DNA of 64,000 nucleotides from an uncultured Saccharospirillaceae bacterium (GTDB lineage Bacteria > Pseudomonadota > Gammaproteobacteria > Pseudomonadales > Oceanobacteraceae): positions 16,160-80,159 of the forward strand of contig CANMOZ010000019.1 of the NCBI GenBank assembly GCA_947499545.1, read 5' to 3'. Positions 55,773 through 63,909 of the stretch are shown in pieces. The position numbers were made by a program, and so were the translations under genes. The notes beneath the pieces are model-generated. The model was not told where the DNA came from. It worked only from the letters and a program-made list of their open reading frames with translations, and ran no database searches. Numbering within the stretch: the stretch's first letter is position 1; every line of letters starts with the position of its first letter.

Positions 55773-56144
55773 ATGCATCAGGTTTACCCAAAGCTTCCCA
55801 AAAGTTTACAAGAAGTGGTAGAGGTGATCGGCCGACGGCAAACCATTCACCTTATCACCCATTGGCCCCCCTGCAAGTACCGCTCACGCGCTGTGAGTAT
55901 TTATGTTCCGAAGAAGCTGCCTAGCAATCATCGATTGGTGAAGATACTTGGATGGGAAGCGGCTAAGCAGATGTCGAATGAATTCCCAGGCATGATCCTA
56001 AACTTACCAAGGTGCGCGTCACTGCTTCGGTCATATCGCAACCAGTTTATTGCTGCAATGGCTGCGGATGGAATACCGGTGGAGTTGATTGCAGAGCAAG
56101 TTAGGTTAAGTGTTAAGCAGGTCGTGAATGTGGTTGGTCATTAA
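55773..56144 (+). CDS. Mor-family transcription activator
   Basis: 123 residues, close to Mu Mor/C. The sequence follows the family pattern: LPKSLQEVVEVIGRRQTIHL, a YVPKKLPSNHRLVKILGWEA dimerisation region, and a C-terminal helix-turn-helix RNQFIAAMAADGIPVELIAE then VRLSVKQVVNVVG. Mor proteins activate middle promoters in Mu-type phages. It is the best candidate activator of the 20-bp element found upstream of four late phage modules. It is followed by cargo, not by its usual lysis neighbour. Confidence 0.88.
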   Translation: MHQVYPKLPKSLQEVVEVIGRRQTIHLITHWPPCKYRSRAVSIYVPKKLPSNHRLVKILGWEAAKQMSNEFPGMILNLPRCASLLRSYRNQFIAAMAADGIPVELIAEQVRLSVKQVVNVVGH

Positions 56145-56230
56145 GGATAATCTAGATTGATTATTACAATTCGGTTAGTCATAATTTACTTGCGCACTTC
56201 GCGCTTTTTTTATAATTAAAAGTGTATTTT

Positions 56231-56944
56231 ATGATCAAGAAAAGTTTATTACTGGCTACAACTGCTTCGATGGCGTTTAATGTTTGCGCCAACGAAGATA
56301 TTTCCTTTTCAAGCTTTCACCAGGACATGATACAACTTGATGGACGCCAGGCTCAATCTATTGATTTTCTTGATTCCACTATATTGGAATTAAATCAGCA
56401 TGAAGGATTTGAATATCAGAGAATACTCACACGAAATGGAATGAATGTTGAACTTGAGTCTAGCTGGAACATAACTAGAACTAAGCCAAACACCTACGAA
56501 TATATAACTACATGTGTGGCAAACAGTTATAATGTTTTATATAAACCAGGGTTCAATTATTTCTTTTGTAGTAGCACTGGTTTTAATGGGATATTAAATT
56601 CAAGACGACCTGGTGTTGCTCGTATCAAACTTGAAGCCACATATGATGATGCAAATGACAGTCAATGCGACAACACAAAAGATGATCGTGGTAGTTTTGG
56701 TTTAAGCTTTGGCTCTGCTGAGAATGCTCAAGCAATGTTATTCAAAGTCCGGTGCGAAGCAACCGAAATTGAGAACACATTAACCATACCTATCCAAGCC
56801 TGGGTAGATAATAAGTTGAAAATACACTATTTGTTCAAAGGTAAAGAAAATAACAACTCTATTGATGGTGTGCCCAATAACATTTATGCCAGATTGAAAG
56901 TCACCCTAGACTTTGAATTCTATGAACTACAGCACGCTGATTAA
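56231..56944 (+). CDS. Secreted cargo protein of unknown function
   Basis: 237 residues from ATG 56231, with a signal peptide ending near NVCAN. The mature part has four Cys (TTCVAN, FFCSST, SQCDNT, VRCEAT), consistent with two disulfides in the periplasm or outside, and beta-rich sequence. No family recognised. It lies between Mor and a holin remnant; a 20-bp element begins 25 bases after its stop. Confidence 0.6.
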   Translation: MIKKSLLLATTASMAFNVCANEDISFSSFHQDMIQLDGRQAQSIDFLDSTILELNQHEGFEYQRILTRNGMNVELESSWNITRTKPNTYEYITTCVANSYNVLYKPGFNYFFCSSTGFNGILNSRRPGVARIKLEATYDDANDSQCDNTKDDRGSFGLSFGSAENAQAMLFKVRCEATEIENTLTIPIQAWVDNKLKIHYLFKGKENNNSIDGVPNNIYARLKVTLDFEFYELQHAD

Positions 56945-56968
56945 CTATCTTTCATTAGTTACATTTTA

Positions 56969-56988
56969 GAAATCCCGCCAGAGGAAAT
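56969..56988 (+). repeat. 20-bp element copy 7 (upstream of holin remnant)
   Basis: GAAATCCCGCCAGAGGAAAT, followed by CCTCTAACCCTTCTATAAC: a TATAAC -10-like hexamer 15 bases after GAGGAA. AGAGG and CCTCT also form a small inverted repeat here and in copy 1. Confidence 0.85.
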
Positions 56989-57012
56989 CCTCTAACCCTT
57001 CTATAACATTGC

Positions 57013-57083
57013 TCCCTATCCACCACACAACGGATAGGGACAAGTGAAACCCGAAGCTGAACGCCTTGCCATTCAATGGGGTT
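57013..57083 (+). pseudogene. Holin leader and first 13 codons
   Basis: CCCTATCC/GGATAGGG hairpin arms, GTG 57042, then KPEAERLAIQWG before similarity ends at GGTTACAAAC. Lies between the secreted gene and the lipoprotein gene. Confidence 0.82.
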
Positions 57084-57114
57084 ACAAACACAGTCCATTT
57101 AATCAAGAAGCATT

Positions 57115-57345
57115 TTAGTTACAATTTGCGTCTTTAGGCTCTCTTGGTGCAGATATTAGAAGAGCCCCTCCAAAAACAACAGCGCCTGTTATATCGCTAA
57201 CGGGTACGCGCTCATTGGATGCTGGATCATTGTAAACGCAAGTTCCGTCATTAATATCCCTGTATTCCTCTGTTTTATGCTGAGGCCCGGAAGAAGCACA
57301 ACCTACCATTAAGCAACATATAGACAATACAAACAATCTAGTCAT
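57115..57345 (-). CDS. Small lipoprotein of unknown function
   Basis: 76 residues from ATG 57345 with a lipobox (LMVGC) after a signal peptide. The mature part has NDGTCVYNDPASNERVPVSD, then a weak hydrophobic stretch (GAVVFGGALLISA) and a terminal Cys. Outer-membrane lipoprotein is likely; small phage-encoded lipoproteins can block superinfection (as Cor or Llp do), but this is inference. Confidence 0.65.
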   Translation of the reverse strand: MTRLFVLSICCLMVGCASSGPQHKTEEYRDINDGTCVYNDPASNERVPVSDITGAVVFGGALLISAPREPKDANCN

Positions 57346-57438
57346 CGCTAGCAAACCCTATAAAGTTATCGCAATGGAGATCTTAATTCATTTTATTGGG
57401 CCAATATATGCTCGAGGTCATCAAAAAAATAATCAATA

Positions 57439-57458
57439 GAAATCTTGCTAGAGGAAGC
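57439..57458 (+). repeat. 20-bp element copy 8 (upstream of holin remnant)
   Basis: GAAATCTTGCTAGAGGAAGC, with TAAATA 16 bases after GAGGAA. Closest to copy 2 before the holin at 31001. Confidence 0.8.
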
Positions 57459-57515
57459 CCTCACTTACTTCATAAATACTAGATCCTATCAATGGATTTA
57501 CGGATAGGAACAAGT

Positions 57516-57692
57516 GAAATCCGAAGCTGAACGCCTGGCCATTCAATAGGGTTTGCTACAAGCTGCTAATGACGTTGATATTGATAGCTTGGCCAAGGTG
57601 TTAGGAGTATCGAGTAAGCAGGCTCGTAACCTTATGGAAAAACAGCCAGAGAAGTTTTTGGCGCGAATGATGGGGGTGTATGTAAGTACTTA
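57516..57692 (+). pseudogene. Holin start joined to 3' end of another phage gene
   Basis: GTG 57519 and about nine holin codons, a TAG in CAATAG, then a frame LLQAANDVDIDSLAKVLGVS followed by SKQARNLMEKQPEKFLARMM to a stop at 57692. The second part has a helix-turn-helix look but I do not recognise it. Junction of two phage fragments. Confidence 0.7.
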
Positions 57693-57798
57693 ATAATTTT
57701 CGTTTACGAATCCCCCAAATTGTGTATTTTCTATTTGTCAGCAACTTGGTTTTACTACAAACTTGGATTATCAATACGTTGTTAATTAGGAATTCTTA

Positions 57799-58023
57799 AT
57801 GTTGCTTTTTGGTGTTGGGGTACTTTTAAGTATCACTGCTCTGATTTGGATGCTAGTCGTTCAGATTCAAAATAAACATTATATTTGGGGTGTTGCAACC
57901 TTAATATTGTGGTTTCCTGGATTGATATACGGTGCATTGAATTTCGGTATAGCAAAAAGCCCCTTTTTTATGTTGATATTTTCACAGGTTTTGATGGCTG
58001 TAGGAAAATTTTATATGGGATAA
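57799..58023 (+). CDS. Small membrane protein of unknown function
   Basis: 74 residues from ATG 57799 with three membrane segments and hardly any soluble part. It lies on the phage strand, just before a 20-bp element, and is the last cargo before the intact holin. No clear ribosome site. Function unknown. Confidence 0.5.
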   Translation: MLLFGVGVLLSITALIWMLVVQIQNKHYIWGVATLILWFPGLIYGALNFGIAKSPFFMLIFSQVLMAVGKFYMG

Positions 58024-58096
58024 TTGTATAGAATTTAATATTTAAATTTCCAATGTTAAACTCAAAATACAAATAAAATAACTGTCAATATTATCG

Positions 58097-58116
58097 GAAA
58101 TCCCGCCAGAGGAAAT
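58097..58116 (+). repeat. 20-bp element copy 9 (upstream of intact holin 2)
   Basis: GAAATCCCGCCAGAGGAAAT, with TAGACA 16 bases after GAGGAA and the holin GTG 56 bases downstream. This copy precedes the intact lysis and packaging module and may be the original. Confidence 0.87.
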
Positions 58117-58147
58117 TCCCTCACCAATCCTAGACACTGAATCCTAT

Positions 58148-58171
58148 CAATGACTTAGCGGATAGGGACAA
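58148..58171 (+). promoter_or_regulatory. Holin leader hairpin hiding ribosome site
   Basis: CCTATC before and GGATAGG after an 11-base loop pair around the AGGGA ribosome site of the holin. All leader copies keep this pairing, although the loop differs (CACCACAACG-like in copies at 26779, 29749 and 57013; AATGACTTAGC in those at 30971 and 58148). Confidence 0.6.
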
Positions 58172-58501
58172 GTGAAATCCGAAGCTGAACGCCTTGCCAT
58201 TCAATGGGGCCTTCCCATCATCATTGCTTTGTTTGCCGTGGCCGTTCGGCTGTTTTTCAAAGCAGATAAGCTGTCGCTTGCCGGTGTGCTCCGTGGAATC
58301 ATCATTGGTTTGTTTGTGGGTGCCATGGTCAATTTAGCATTAGGTGATGTGGCTTCATTATCTGACGGTGAACGCGGTGCCATTGTAGGTGTGGCCGTTG
58401 TGTTAGCCGAAGATTTGATTGCAGCCCTACTTAATCTTGGTCATCAATTGCGTAAGCACCCAGAACGCATCCTCGAATTACTCTTCAAAGCAAAAAAATA
58501 A
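58172..58501 (+). CDS. Phage holin-like protein, copy 2
   Basis: 109 residues from GTG 58172. Two to three membrane segments and a basic tail (RKHPERILELLFKAKK), as in phage holins, with SDGERGAIVGVAVVLAEDLI in between. It is nearly identical to the copy at 31001-31330. Followed 12 bases later by a small gene and then the terminase genes. No endolysin gene is adjacent, so lysis may depend on a gene elsewhere. Confidence 0.8.
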   Translation: MKSEAERLAIQWGLPIIIALFAVAVRLFFKADKLSLAGVLRGIIIGLFVGAMVNLALGDVASLSDGERGAIVGVAVVLAEDLIAALLNLGHQLRKHPERILELLFKAKK

Positions 58502-58513
58502 AAGGATTGAATC

Positions 58514-58732
58514 ATGAGATCAACCGATAAACCTTGGTGGCAATCAAAAACCATTTGGGGTGGCGCTGTTGCAGTCGGTGCTGGTTTAGCGGGTTTGTTT
58601 GGTGTTGACATTGATGCCTCGACTCAAGATGGCATCGTGCAAAACATTTTATCCGTAGCCTCTGGTGTGGGTGGCTTGATTGCGATTTACGGGCGTTTAA
58701 ATGCAGAGCATAGCGTTAGGCGTTTGAATTAA
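58514..58732 (+). CDS. Small phage membrane protein after holin
   Basis: 72 residues from ATG 58514. One hydrophobic region (IWGGAVAVGAGLAGLFGVDI) followed by ASTQDGIVQNILSVASGVGG, which is common in small phage proteins placed next to holins and could be a second holin or holin partner. The broken sister copy lies at 31343. Co-transcribed with the holin. Confidence 0.72.
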   Translation: MRSTDKPWWQSKTIWGGAVAVGAGLAGLFGVDIDASTQDGIVQNILSVASGVGGLIAIYGRLNAEHSVRRLN

Positions 58733-58871
58733 TACAAATCGAACTGTGCGGCCTTACAGAGCCTTCCAAGGTACTTCCTGGAGGGTTTAGCTAGTGGGTT
58801 AGGAGTACCGCGGTTCTTTCAGTGTGCGAGAAAAATTTTTCTCGGGTTTATTATTACTTCGGAGGTTATGA
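58733..58871 (+). promoter_or_regulatory. Palindromic region before terminase, candidate cos site
   Basis: Between holin and terminase genes lie ACCGCGGT (58807-58814) and a perfect 18-base palindrome CGAGAAAAATTTTTCTCG (58827-58844). Lambda-type phages carry cos just upstream of Nu1, so this is a reasonable place for one. No cut site can be assigned from sequence. Confidence 0.45.
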
Positions 58872-59375
58872 GTGCCGAAATTGGGGCGTGGCAAGATCGT
58901 CAGCCGCAGCGAACTTGCTGAAATCTTTGGGGTTTCTGCTCCGACTGTGGATGATTGGGTGGCACGCGGTTGCCCTTTCCATAAAAAAGGCAGTAAAGGC
59001 ATTCCATGGGAATTCAAAACCTCTGAGGTGTATCTTTGGTTAAAAGAGGTGAATGCAGAGGTTGTGGATTCCGCTGCAAACTGCAACGAGCAACAACTCA
59101 AACTTAGAAAGCTCGCAGCCGAAACCATTGCCGCTGAATTACAACTGGCTAAAGCCAAAAGTCTCGTAGCCCCCATCGATGAAATGATGACTTTCGTGAC
59201 CAAGGACTACCTCGATTTAAAGGCCCGTTTAAGGATTATCCCGGACCGTCTCGCCATTCGTTTGATCGGGCTTGATAACGAAACCGACATCAAAGCATTG
59301 GTGCTTAAAGAGATTGATCAAGCGCTTAGATCCTTATCCGATGCCGAAGAATGGTCTTTTGTAGGTGATGAATGA
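58872..59375 (+). CDS. Terminase small subunit, Nu1 family
   Basis: 167 residues from GTG 58872 with GGAGG eight bases upstream. N-terminal winged helix (IVSRSELAEIFGVSAPTVDD then WVARGCPF) recognises cos DNA in lambda. The middle is a helical dimer region (LKLRKLAAETIAAELQLAKA) and the C-terminus binds the large subunit. It overlaps GpA by four bases. Confidence 0.9.
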   Translation: MPKLGRGKIVSRSELAEIFGVSAPTVDDWVARGCPFHKKGSKGIPWEFKTSEVYLWLKEVNAEVVDSAANCNEQQLKLRKLAAETIAAELQLAKAKSLVAPIDEMMTFVTKDYLDLKARLRIIPDRLAIRLIGLDNETDIKALVLKEIDQALRSLSDAEEWSFVGDE

Positions 59376-61309
59376 TCGACGCTGAAACCTTCTCAAACCC
59401 ATACCGGATCCGCAGGTCTTTGTTAGATTGCCGAACGGCTCTAAGGCCTCCCCCAAACCTTAAACCCAGCGAATGGGCTGAGCAGAATATTTACATTCCA
59501 GCCGAAAACGCAAAGCCCGGCCCTATCGATTTTCATAACGCGCCCTATCAACGTGAACCCTTAGACCTAACAGCGGATCCAAACTGCCATCGCATTTCTT
59601 TAATGTGGAGCGCTCAGGTAGGCAAAACGTTGCTAGCATTATGTGCCCAGGCTTACCGCATCGCTCATCGACCTTCTAATCAGATGATGATGCAGCCAAG
59701 TGAAGGGGATTTAAAAACCTGGCTCGAAACCAAATTCAATCCCATGGTGGAATACAACAAGACCCTTCAAAACCTTATTGCCAAACCCAGAGGCCGTGAA
59801 GGCGTCAACAACCAACGCATGAAATCTTATCCCGGTGGCTTTCTGATGTTTGCTTGGTCTGGATCAACTAAAACCATGAGGGGTCGTTCGGCTCCCTTTA
59901 TTGTCTGCGATGAAACCGACGGCTATGAAGCCACACCCGAAGGCAATGCGGTTAATCTACTCTGGCAACGGGCAGCGACCTTTGGTGATCAACGTAAGCT
60001 ATTAGAAATCAGCACCCCCACCATCAAAGGCATAAGCTGGATCGAGTCGGCTTTTGAAGAAGGCGACAAACGCAGGTTCTACGTGCCATGCCCTCATTGC
60101 CATCACCATCAACCTTTACGCTGGCGCAATGTCATTTGGGATAAAGATGATCAAGGCAATCATTTACCTAAAACCGCAAAGTATGCCTGTGAAGGTTGTG
60201 GTGTGTTATGGACCAACGCCGAACGAGTTACAGCTATCATCAAAGCTGAAGAGCAAGGCGCAGGCTGGAAAGCAGAAAAACCCTTTAGAGGGCATGCATC
60301 CTTTCACCTTAGTGAGCTTTATAGCCTGTTCGTTTCTTTATCCCAAATTGTTACCTCCTTCTTAGAAAAGAAAGCATCCAATGACTTACAAACCTTTGTA
60401 AACGTATCATTCGGAGAAACCTGGGAAGAAGAATGCGAAAAAGTCGACTGTGCCGATTTACAAGAACGCGCTGAAACCTATACCGCTGAAGTTCCTGCCG
60501 GTGGAGTGTATCTGACATCCGGAATCGACATGCAAGAGAACCGACTCGAAGTGGAAACCGTTGCCTGGGGATTGGGTGAAGAGTCTTGGTCAATTGACTA
60601 TCGAGTACTGTGGGGCGACCCTCTTCAAGGTGATGTATGGGGCGATCTCGACGAATACTTAGAGCAAACCTTTCAACATGAATCCGGCGCACAGCTCGCA
60701 ATCAGTTCAGCCTGTTTGGATACCGGCGGCAGCTCGGGTTATACGCAATGCGCATATGAGTATTTAAGAACCCGCAAAGGCCGCAAACTGTTCGGCATTA
60801 AAGGAATGCCGGGCTGGGGTCGACCTATCGTGGCCAAACCTTCCAAAAGTCGCAGCAAACACCAACGGCCCATTGATCTATTCCCGGTCGGTGTCGACGA
60901 AGGAAAACTCATGGTCATGCGCCGTTGGGGTATTCAAAACGAAGGGCCGGGTTATTGCCACTTTCCATCGGAACGCCAAGAGGATTGGTTCAAGCAAATC
61001 ACTTCTGAAAAGTTGCTGACTAAATTTCTAAAGGGGCATCCAAAACGAGAGTGGCATAAGAATTCAGGCGATCGCAATGAAGGGTTAGATTGCAGGGTCT
61101 ATGCACTTGCTGCTTTAAAAATCATGAACCCCAATCTAAAAATACTGCATGAACGATTAGAAACACCTGAAATTGATGAGTCTGAAAGCCCTGAACCCAA
61201 AACAAAGGAAAAACCGTCAGAGGAAAAAAACAAACCCAAACGACAGACTGGACAAAAAGTAAGCAGACGCCCTAGGCGTTCATCCACTAACTGGATTTAT
61301 GCCTATTAG
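59372..61309 (+). CDS. Terminase large subunit, GpA family
   Basis: 645 residues. The N-terminal ATPase has an unusual Walker A-like SAQVGKT and a DETD Walker B (FIVCDETDGYE); CPHCHHHQPLRW with CEGCGVLW is the GpA zinc ribbon, and LTSGIDMQENRLEVETVAWG with DTGGSSGYT is the nuclease domain. It packages DNA into lambda-type heads. The C-terminal 35 residues are charged. Within that tail (61207-61226) the DNA reads GAAAAACCGTCAGAGGAAAA, close to the 20-bp element, in coding sequence. It overlaps Nu1 by four bases. Confidence 0.94.
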   Translation: MIDAETFSNPYRIRRSLLDCRTALRPPPNLKPSEWAEQNIYIPAENAKPGPIDFHNAPYQREPLDLTADPNCHRISLMWSAQVGKTLLALCAQAYRIAHRPSNQMMMQPSEGDLKTWLETKFNPMVEYNKTLQNLIAKPRGREGVNNQRMKSYPGGFLMFAWSGSTKTMRGRSAPFIVCDETDGYEATPEGNAVNLLWQRAATFGDQRKLLEISTPTIKGISWIESAFEEGDKRRFYVPCPHCHHHQPLRWRNVIWDKDDQGNHLPKTAKYACEGCGVLWTNAERVTAIIKAEEQGAGWKAEKPFRGHASFHLSELYSLFVSLSQIVTSFLEKKASNDLQTFVNVSFGETWEEECEKVDCADLQERAETYTAEVPAGGVYLTSGIDMQENRLEVETVAWGLGEESWSIDYRVLWGDPLQGDVWGDLDEYLEQTFQHESGAQLAISSACLDTGGSSGYTQCAYEYLRTRKGRKLFGIKGMPGWGRPIVAKPSKSRSKHQRPIDLFPVGVDEGKLMVMRRWGIQNEGPGYCHFPSERQEDWFKQITSEKLLTKFLKGHPKREWHKNSGDRNEGLDCRVYALAALKIMNPNLKILHERLETPEIDESESPEPKTKEKPSEEKNKPKRQTGQKVSRRPRRSSTNWIYAY

Positions 61310-61350
61310 TTCCGTATAATCTCACAACCTTCGTAAATAAGGTTTAAGCA

Positions 61351-61851
61351 TTGATCTTTTTGATTTTGTCAGTAGCTACTTTTTTGTATGCCCTATATGT
61401 TTTCCTTAAAGGAAAGTCCAAGACTGAATTTTTTGGGGATGTTTACATAGTTACTAAAAAATCCCATCCTTGCTATTTTTACACATCATCCTTAGCTTGT
61501 GTCGTTATTGCATTAATATTGTTATGTGCATATAAATTAGAGATTAAAAACATATCTATAAACAATTATTTAGAATATCTTAACTGGCCAAAGACAACTT
61601 TCCTTATTCTGTACCTAACAATCACCAATAGTTTGTTTCTGGTTTTAGAAAGCGTAATAAATGTAGGTAAATCATGGAAGATAACAAAATACTATCCAGT
61701 GTTGTCGAAAAGATTGTTCATTATTACACTTTTTGTTTGGTTATGGGCAATATCTGAACTCACTATTGAACTCTTATCCATTAATGATCTACCTGACAGA
61801 CAGGAAAAACCGCTAGAGGAAACCACCTGTTCACTTAGACACAATGGCTAG
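61351..61851 (+). CDS. Membrane protein of unknown function (cargo)
   Basis: 166 residues with four membrane segments (about 2-18, 46-64, 80-100, 127-145). It interrupts the usual terminase to head-joining order by 540 bases. Its final codons pass through the 20-bp element (EKPLEE), so its stop may have been moved by the junction. AT-rich compared with the phage genes around it. Confidence 0.65.
   Translation: MIFLILSVATFLYALYVFLKGKSKTEFFGDVYIVTKKSHPCYFYTSSLACVVIALILLCAYKLEIKNISINNYLEYLNWPKTTFLILYLTITNSLFLVLESVINVGKSWKITKYYPVLSKRLFIITLFVWLWAISELTIELLSINDLPDRQEKPLEETTCSLRHNG
61804..61823 (+). repeat. 20-bp element copy 10 (upstream of head-joining gene)
   Basis: GAAAAACCGCTAGAGGAAAC. The head-joining gene starts 62 bases downstream. 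A TAGACA hexamer follows 14 bases after GAGGAA. Confidence 0.83.
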
Positions 61852-61885
61852 CCAGTAAGCTACGATTCCCTTACGAGGTGTCTTT

Positions 61886-62425
61886 GTGTCGATTTCCCTA
61901 CCTCCCTCGATCACGGCGGGAGTGACCTTTAGCCATGTGTTTACCTTGACGGCTTACCCAGCACCGGACTGGGCGTTGAAGCTGTTACTGCGTGGCCCTC
62001 AAGTTATTAATTTACAAGCCGAACCTAAGAACAACCAACACCATTTATTGATCAGTGCATCTACTTCGAAGGATTGGCAACCGGGTCATTATCAATATTG
62101 GTTAAGGGTGTATCGAGGGTTGGAGATTCACGAACTCGATGCGGGGCGAATCAAGGTGCAGGCCAATGCCGATCAGTTAACCAATGCTTATGACGCTCGT
62201 TCTCATGAAGAAATCGTGCTCGATAACATCAACGCGGTTTTAGAAGACACGGCTACCATTCGGCAAAAACGCTACCGCATTAATAATCGTGAACTTGATC
62301 GCTTACCTATTGAAGAGTTACTCAAGCTTAAAAGCAAATACGAATGGTTAGTTGAACAAAAGCGACGCGTAAAAAAACATGGAACCAGCTTGCACCTACG
62401 CTCGATTAAATGGAGGTTTCAATGA
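61886..62425 (+). CDS. Head-tail joining protein (gpW-like C-terminus)
   Basis: 179 residues. The N-terminal 90 residues are a beta domain (TFSHVFTLTAYPAPDWALKL, LRGPQVINL), and the C-terminal part SHEEIVLDNINAVLEDTATI then RINNRELDRLPIEELLKLKS resembles lambda W-type connectors (R-I-x-x-R-x-L-x-R-x-x-I-x-E-L). It overlaps the portal gene by four bases, the standard W-B order. Start ATG or GTG near 61886 has TCTTTG upstream, so it is not certain. Confidence 0.75.
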   Translation: MSISLPPSITAGVTFSHVFTLTAYPAPDWALKLLLRGPQVINLQAEPKNNQHHLLISASTSKDWQPGHYQYWLRVYRGLEIHELDAGRIKVQANADQLTNAYDARSHEEIVLDNINAVLEDTATIRQKRYRINNRELDRLPIEELLKLKSKYEWLVEQKRRVKKHGTSLHLRSIKWRFQ

Positions 62426-63909
62426 AGCCTCGCATCAAGTTAAAAAACCACCGAGTTGCTACACGCGTCTATAAAGTCAACGCAGGTGAAACGCAGCGCT
62501 TAATCGGCGGTTCCATGAATTTCCCTATGACCGCCGATCACATCGTTGAACGTCATTGGATGCCGTTGATTGCAAAAAGCCGTGAAGTTTGTGCCAATGA
62601 TGGTTATGCAAAAGAATTCCTGAAAATGTGTCGTAATAACGTGGTGGGTGCAAAAGGCATTGAACTTCGAGCCAATATCAAAGACAGCAACGGTCAATCC
62701 GATGGTTTTGCCAATACAGCGTTAGAACAGTCATTTAAAGCCTTCTCGAATAAAAAGCACTGTGATATTCAAGGCCGTTTATCGCTTAGGGCCATTCAAA
62801 ATGCATGCATTACCAGTGCTGCTCGCGATGGTGAGTTCTTTATTCGGTTATTAATCGGTAGCGATTTAAACCCTTGGGGCATTGCCTTACAAGTGTTAGA
62901 CTCTATTCGTTGCCCTATCTACTACAACGAAGAGAAACTTCCCAACGGCAACTACGTCAAACAAGGCTTTGAGTTTAATGCTTTGGGTCAGCCCGTTGCT
63001 TATCACTTCACTCACGTCGGCACAGATAACATCGATTACAACCTGGGCGGTCATTCTTTTGTTCGTATACCCGCAGCTGAAATCATTCACGGCTTTTTGC
63101 CTGATCTTTTAGAGCAAAAAAGAGGACTGCCTTGGACAGCAACTGCGTTGATGCGTTTAAAAATGCTAAGCGGGATGGAAGACGCGACCCTTGTTAATGC
63201 TAGGGCCTCGGCCAGCAAAGGGGGTTTCTTACAGTGGCGAGCCGATTATGGGCCGATACCGGATGAAGACGACGGCCCTTATGAACAAGAGCTTGAACCT
63301 AATACCTTTAAAGAGTTGCCGCCCGGATTAGAGTTTAAGGACTACAACCCACACTATCCAAGCGGTGAAGCGCAAAGTTTTTCCAAGCGTATCTTACAAG
63401 GCATCGCAGCCAGTTTTGGCGTGACCTATAACGATCTCGCAAAGGATTTAGAAAACGTTAATTTTTCAAGTATTCGCCAAGGCACCTTAAACGACCGGGA
63501 TTATTGGAAAGAGCTGCAAACCTGGTTGATTGAAGAATTGATGGAACCCCTTTATGAGCGTTGGTTGTATCAGGCATTAATCAATGAAGCCGTTACTGTT
63601 TTCAACAAGCCTTTAAAGCTTGCACGTTTTGAAAAATATTTAGGCGTCGACTGGCAAGGTCGTTCTTGGGATTGGATTGACCCGCGTGCCGACACTGAGG
63701 CCGCCATCAAAAGCATTGATTACCGACTGAAAAGCGTTTCGCAAGTCATCCGTGAGCGCGGCGATGATCCTGAAAAAGTCTTCCAGGAAATGGCTAACGA
63801 CATTAAAACCATGCAAGCCGCTGGTATTCCTGATCATGCCATTCCCTATCTCATTCAACATAACAAGCAAGGAGCTTCAAATGAAACTACCGAAAAGTTG
63901 GATCGGTGA
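62422..63909 (+). CDS. Phage portal protein, lambda family
   Basis: About 495 residues from ATG 62422 with GGAGG seven bases upstream. AKEFLKMCRNNVVGAKGIEL near residue 60, the central GIALQVLDSIRCPI and NARASASKGGFLQW blocks, and SFGVTYNDLAKDLENVNFSS identify a lambda-family portal (gpB), through which DNA enters the head. It overlaps the preceding gene by four bases and the next by 19. Confidence 0.93.
   Translation: MKPRIKLKNHRVATRVYKVNAGETQRLIGGSMNFPMTADHIVERHWMPLIAKSREVCANDGYAKEFLKMCRNNVVGAKGIELRANIKDSNGQSDGFANTALEQSFKAFSNKKHCDIQGRLSLRAIQNACITSAARDGEFFIRLLIGSDLNPWGIALQVLDSIRCPIYYNEEKLPNGNYVKQGFEFNALGQPVAYHFTHVGTDNIDYNLGGHSFVRIPAAEIIHGFLPDLLEQKRGLPWTATALMRLKMLSGMEDATLVNARASASKGGFLQWRADYGPIPDEDDGPYEQELEPNTFKELPPGLEFKDYNPHYPSGEAQSFSKRILQGIAASFGVTYNDLAKDLENVNFSSIRQGTLNDRDYWKELQTWLIEELMEPLYERWLYQALINEAVTVFNKPLKLARFEKYLGVDWQGRSWDWIDPRADTEAAIKSIDYRLKSVSQVIRERGDDPEKVFQEMANDIKTMQAAGIPDHAIPYLIQHNKQGASNETTEKLDR

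Noticed and set aside
57631-57660. Apparent extra element copy (AAAAACAGCCAGAGAAG)
   Set aside because: It lies in coding sequence of a phage fragment (EKQPEKF), lacks GAGGAAAT, and no module starts after it.
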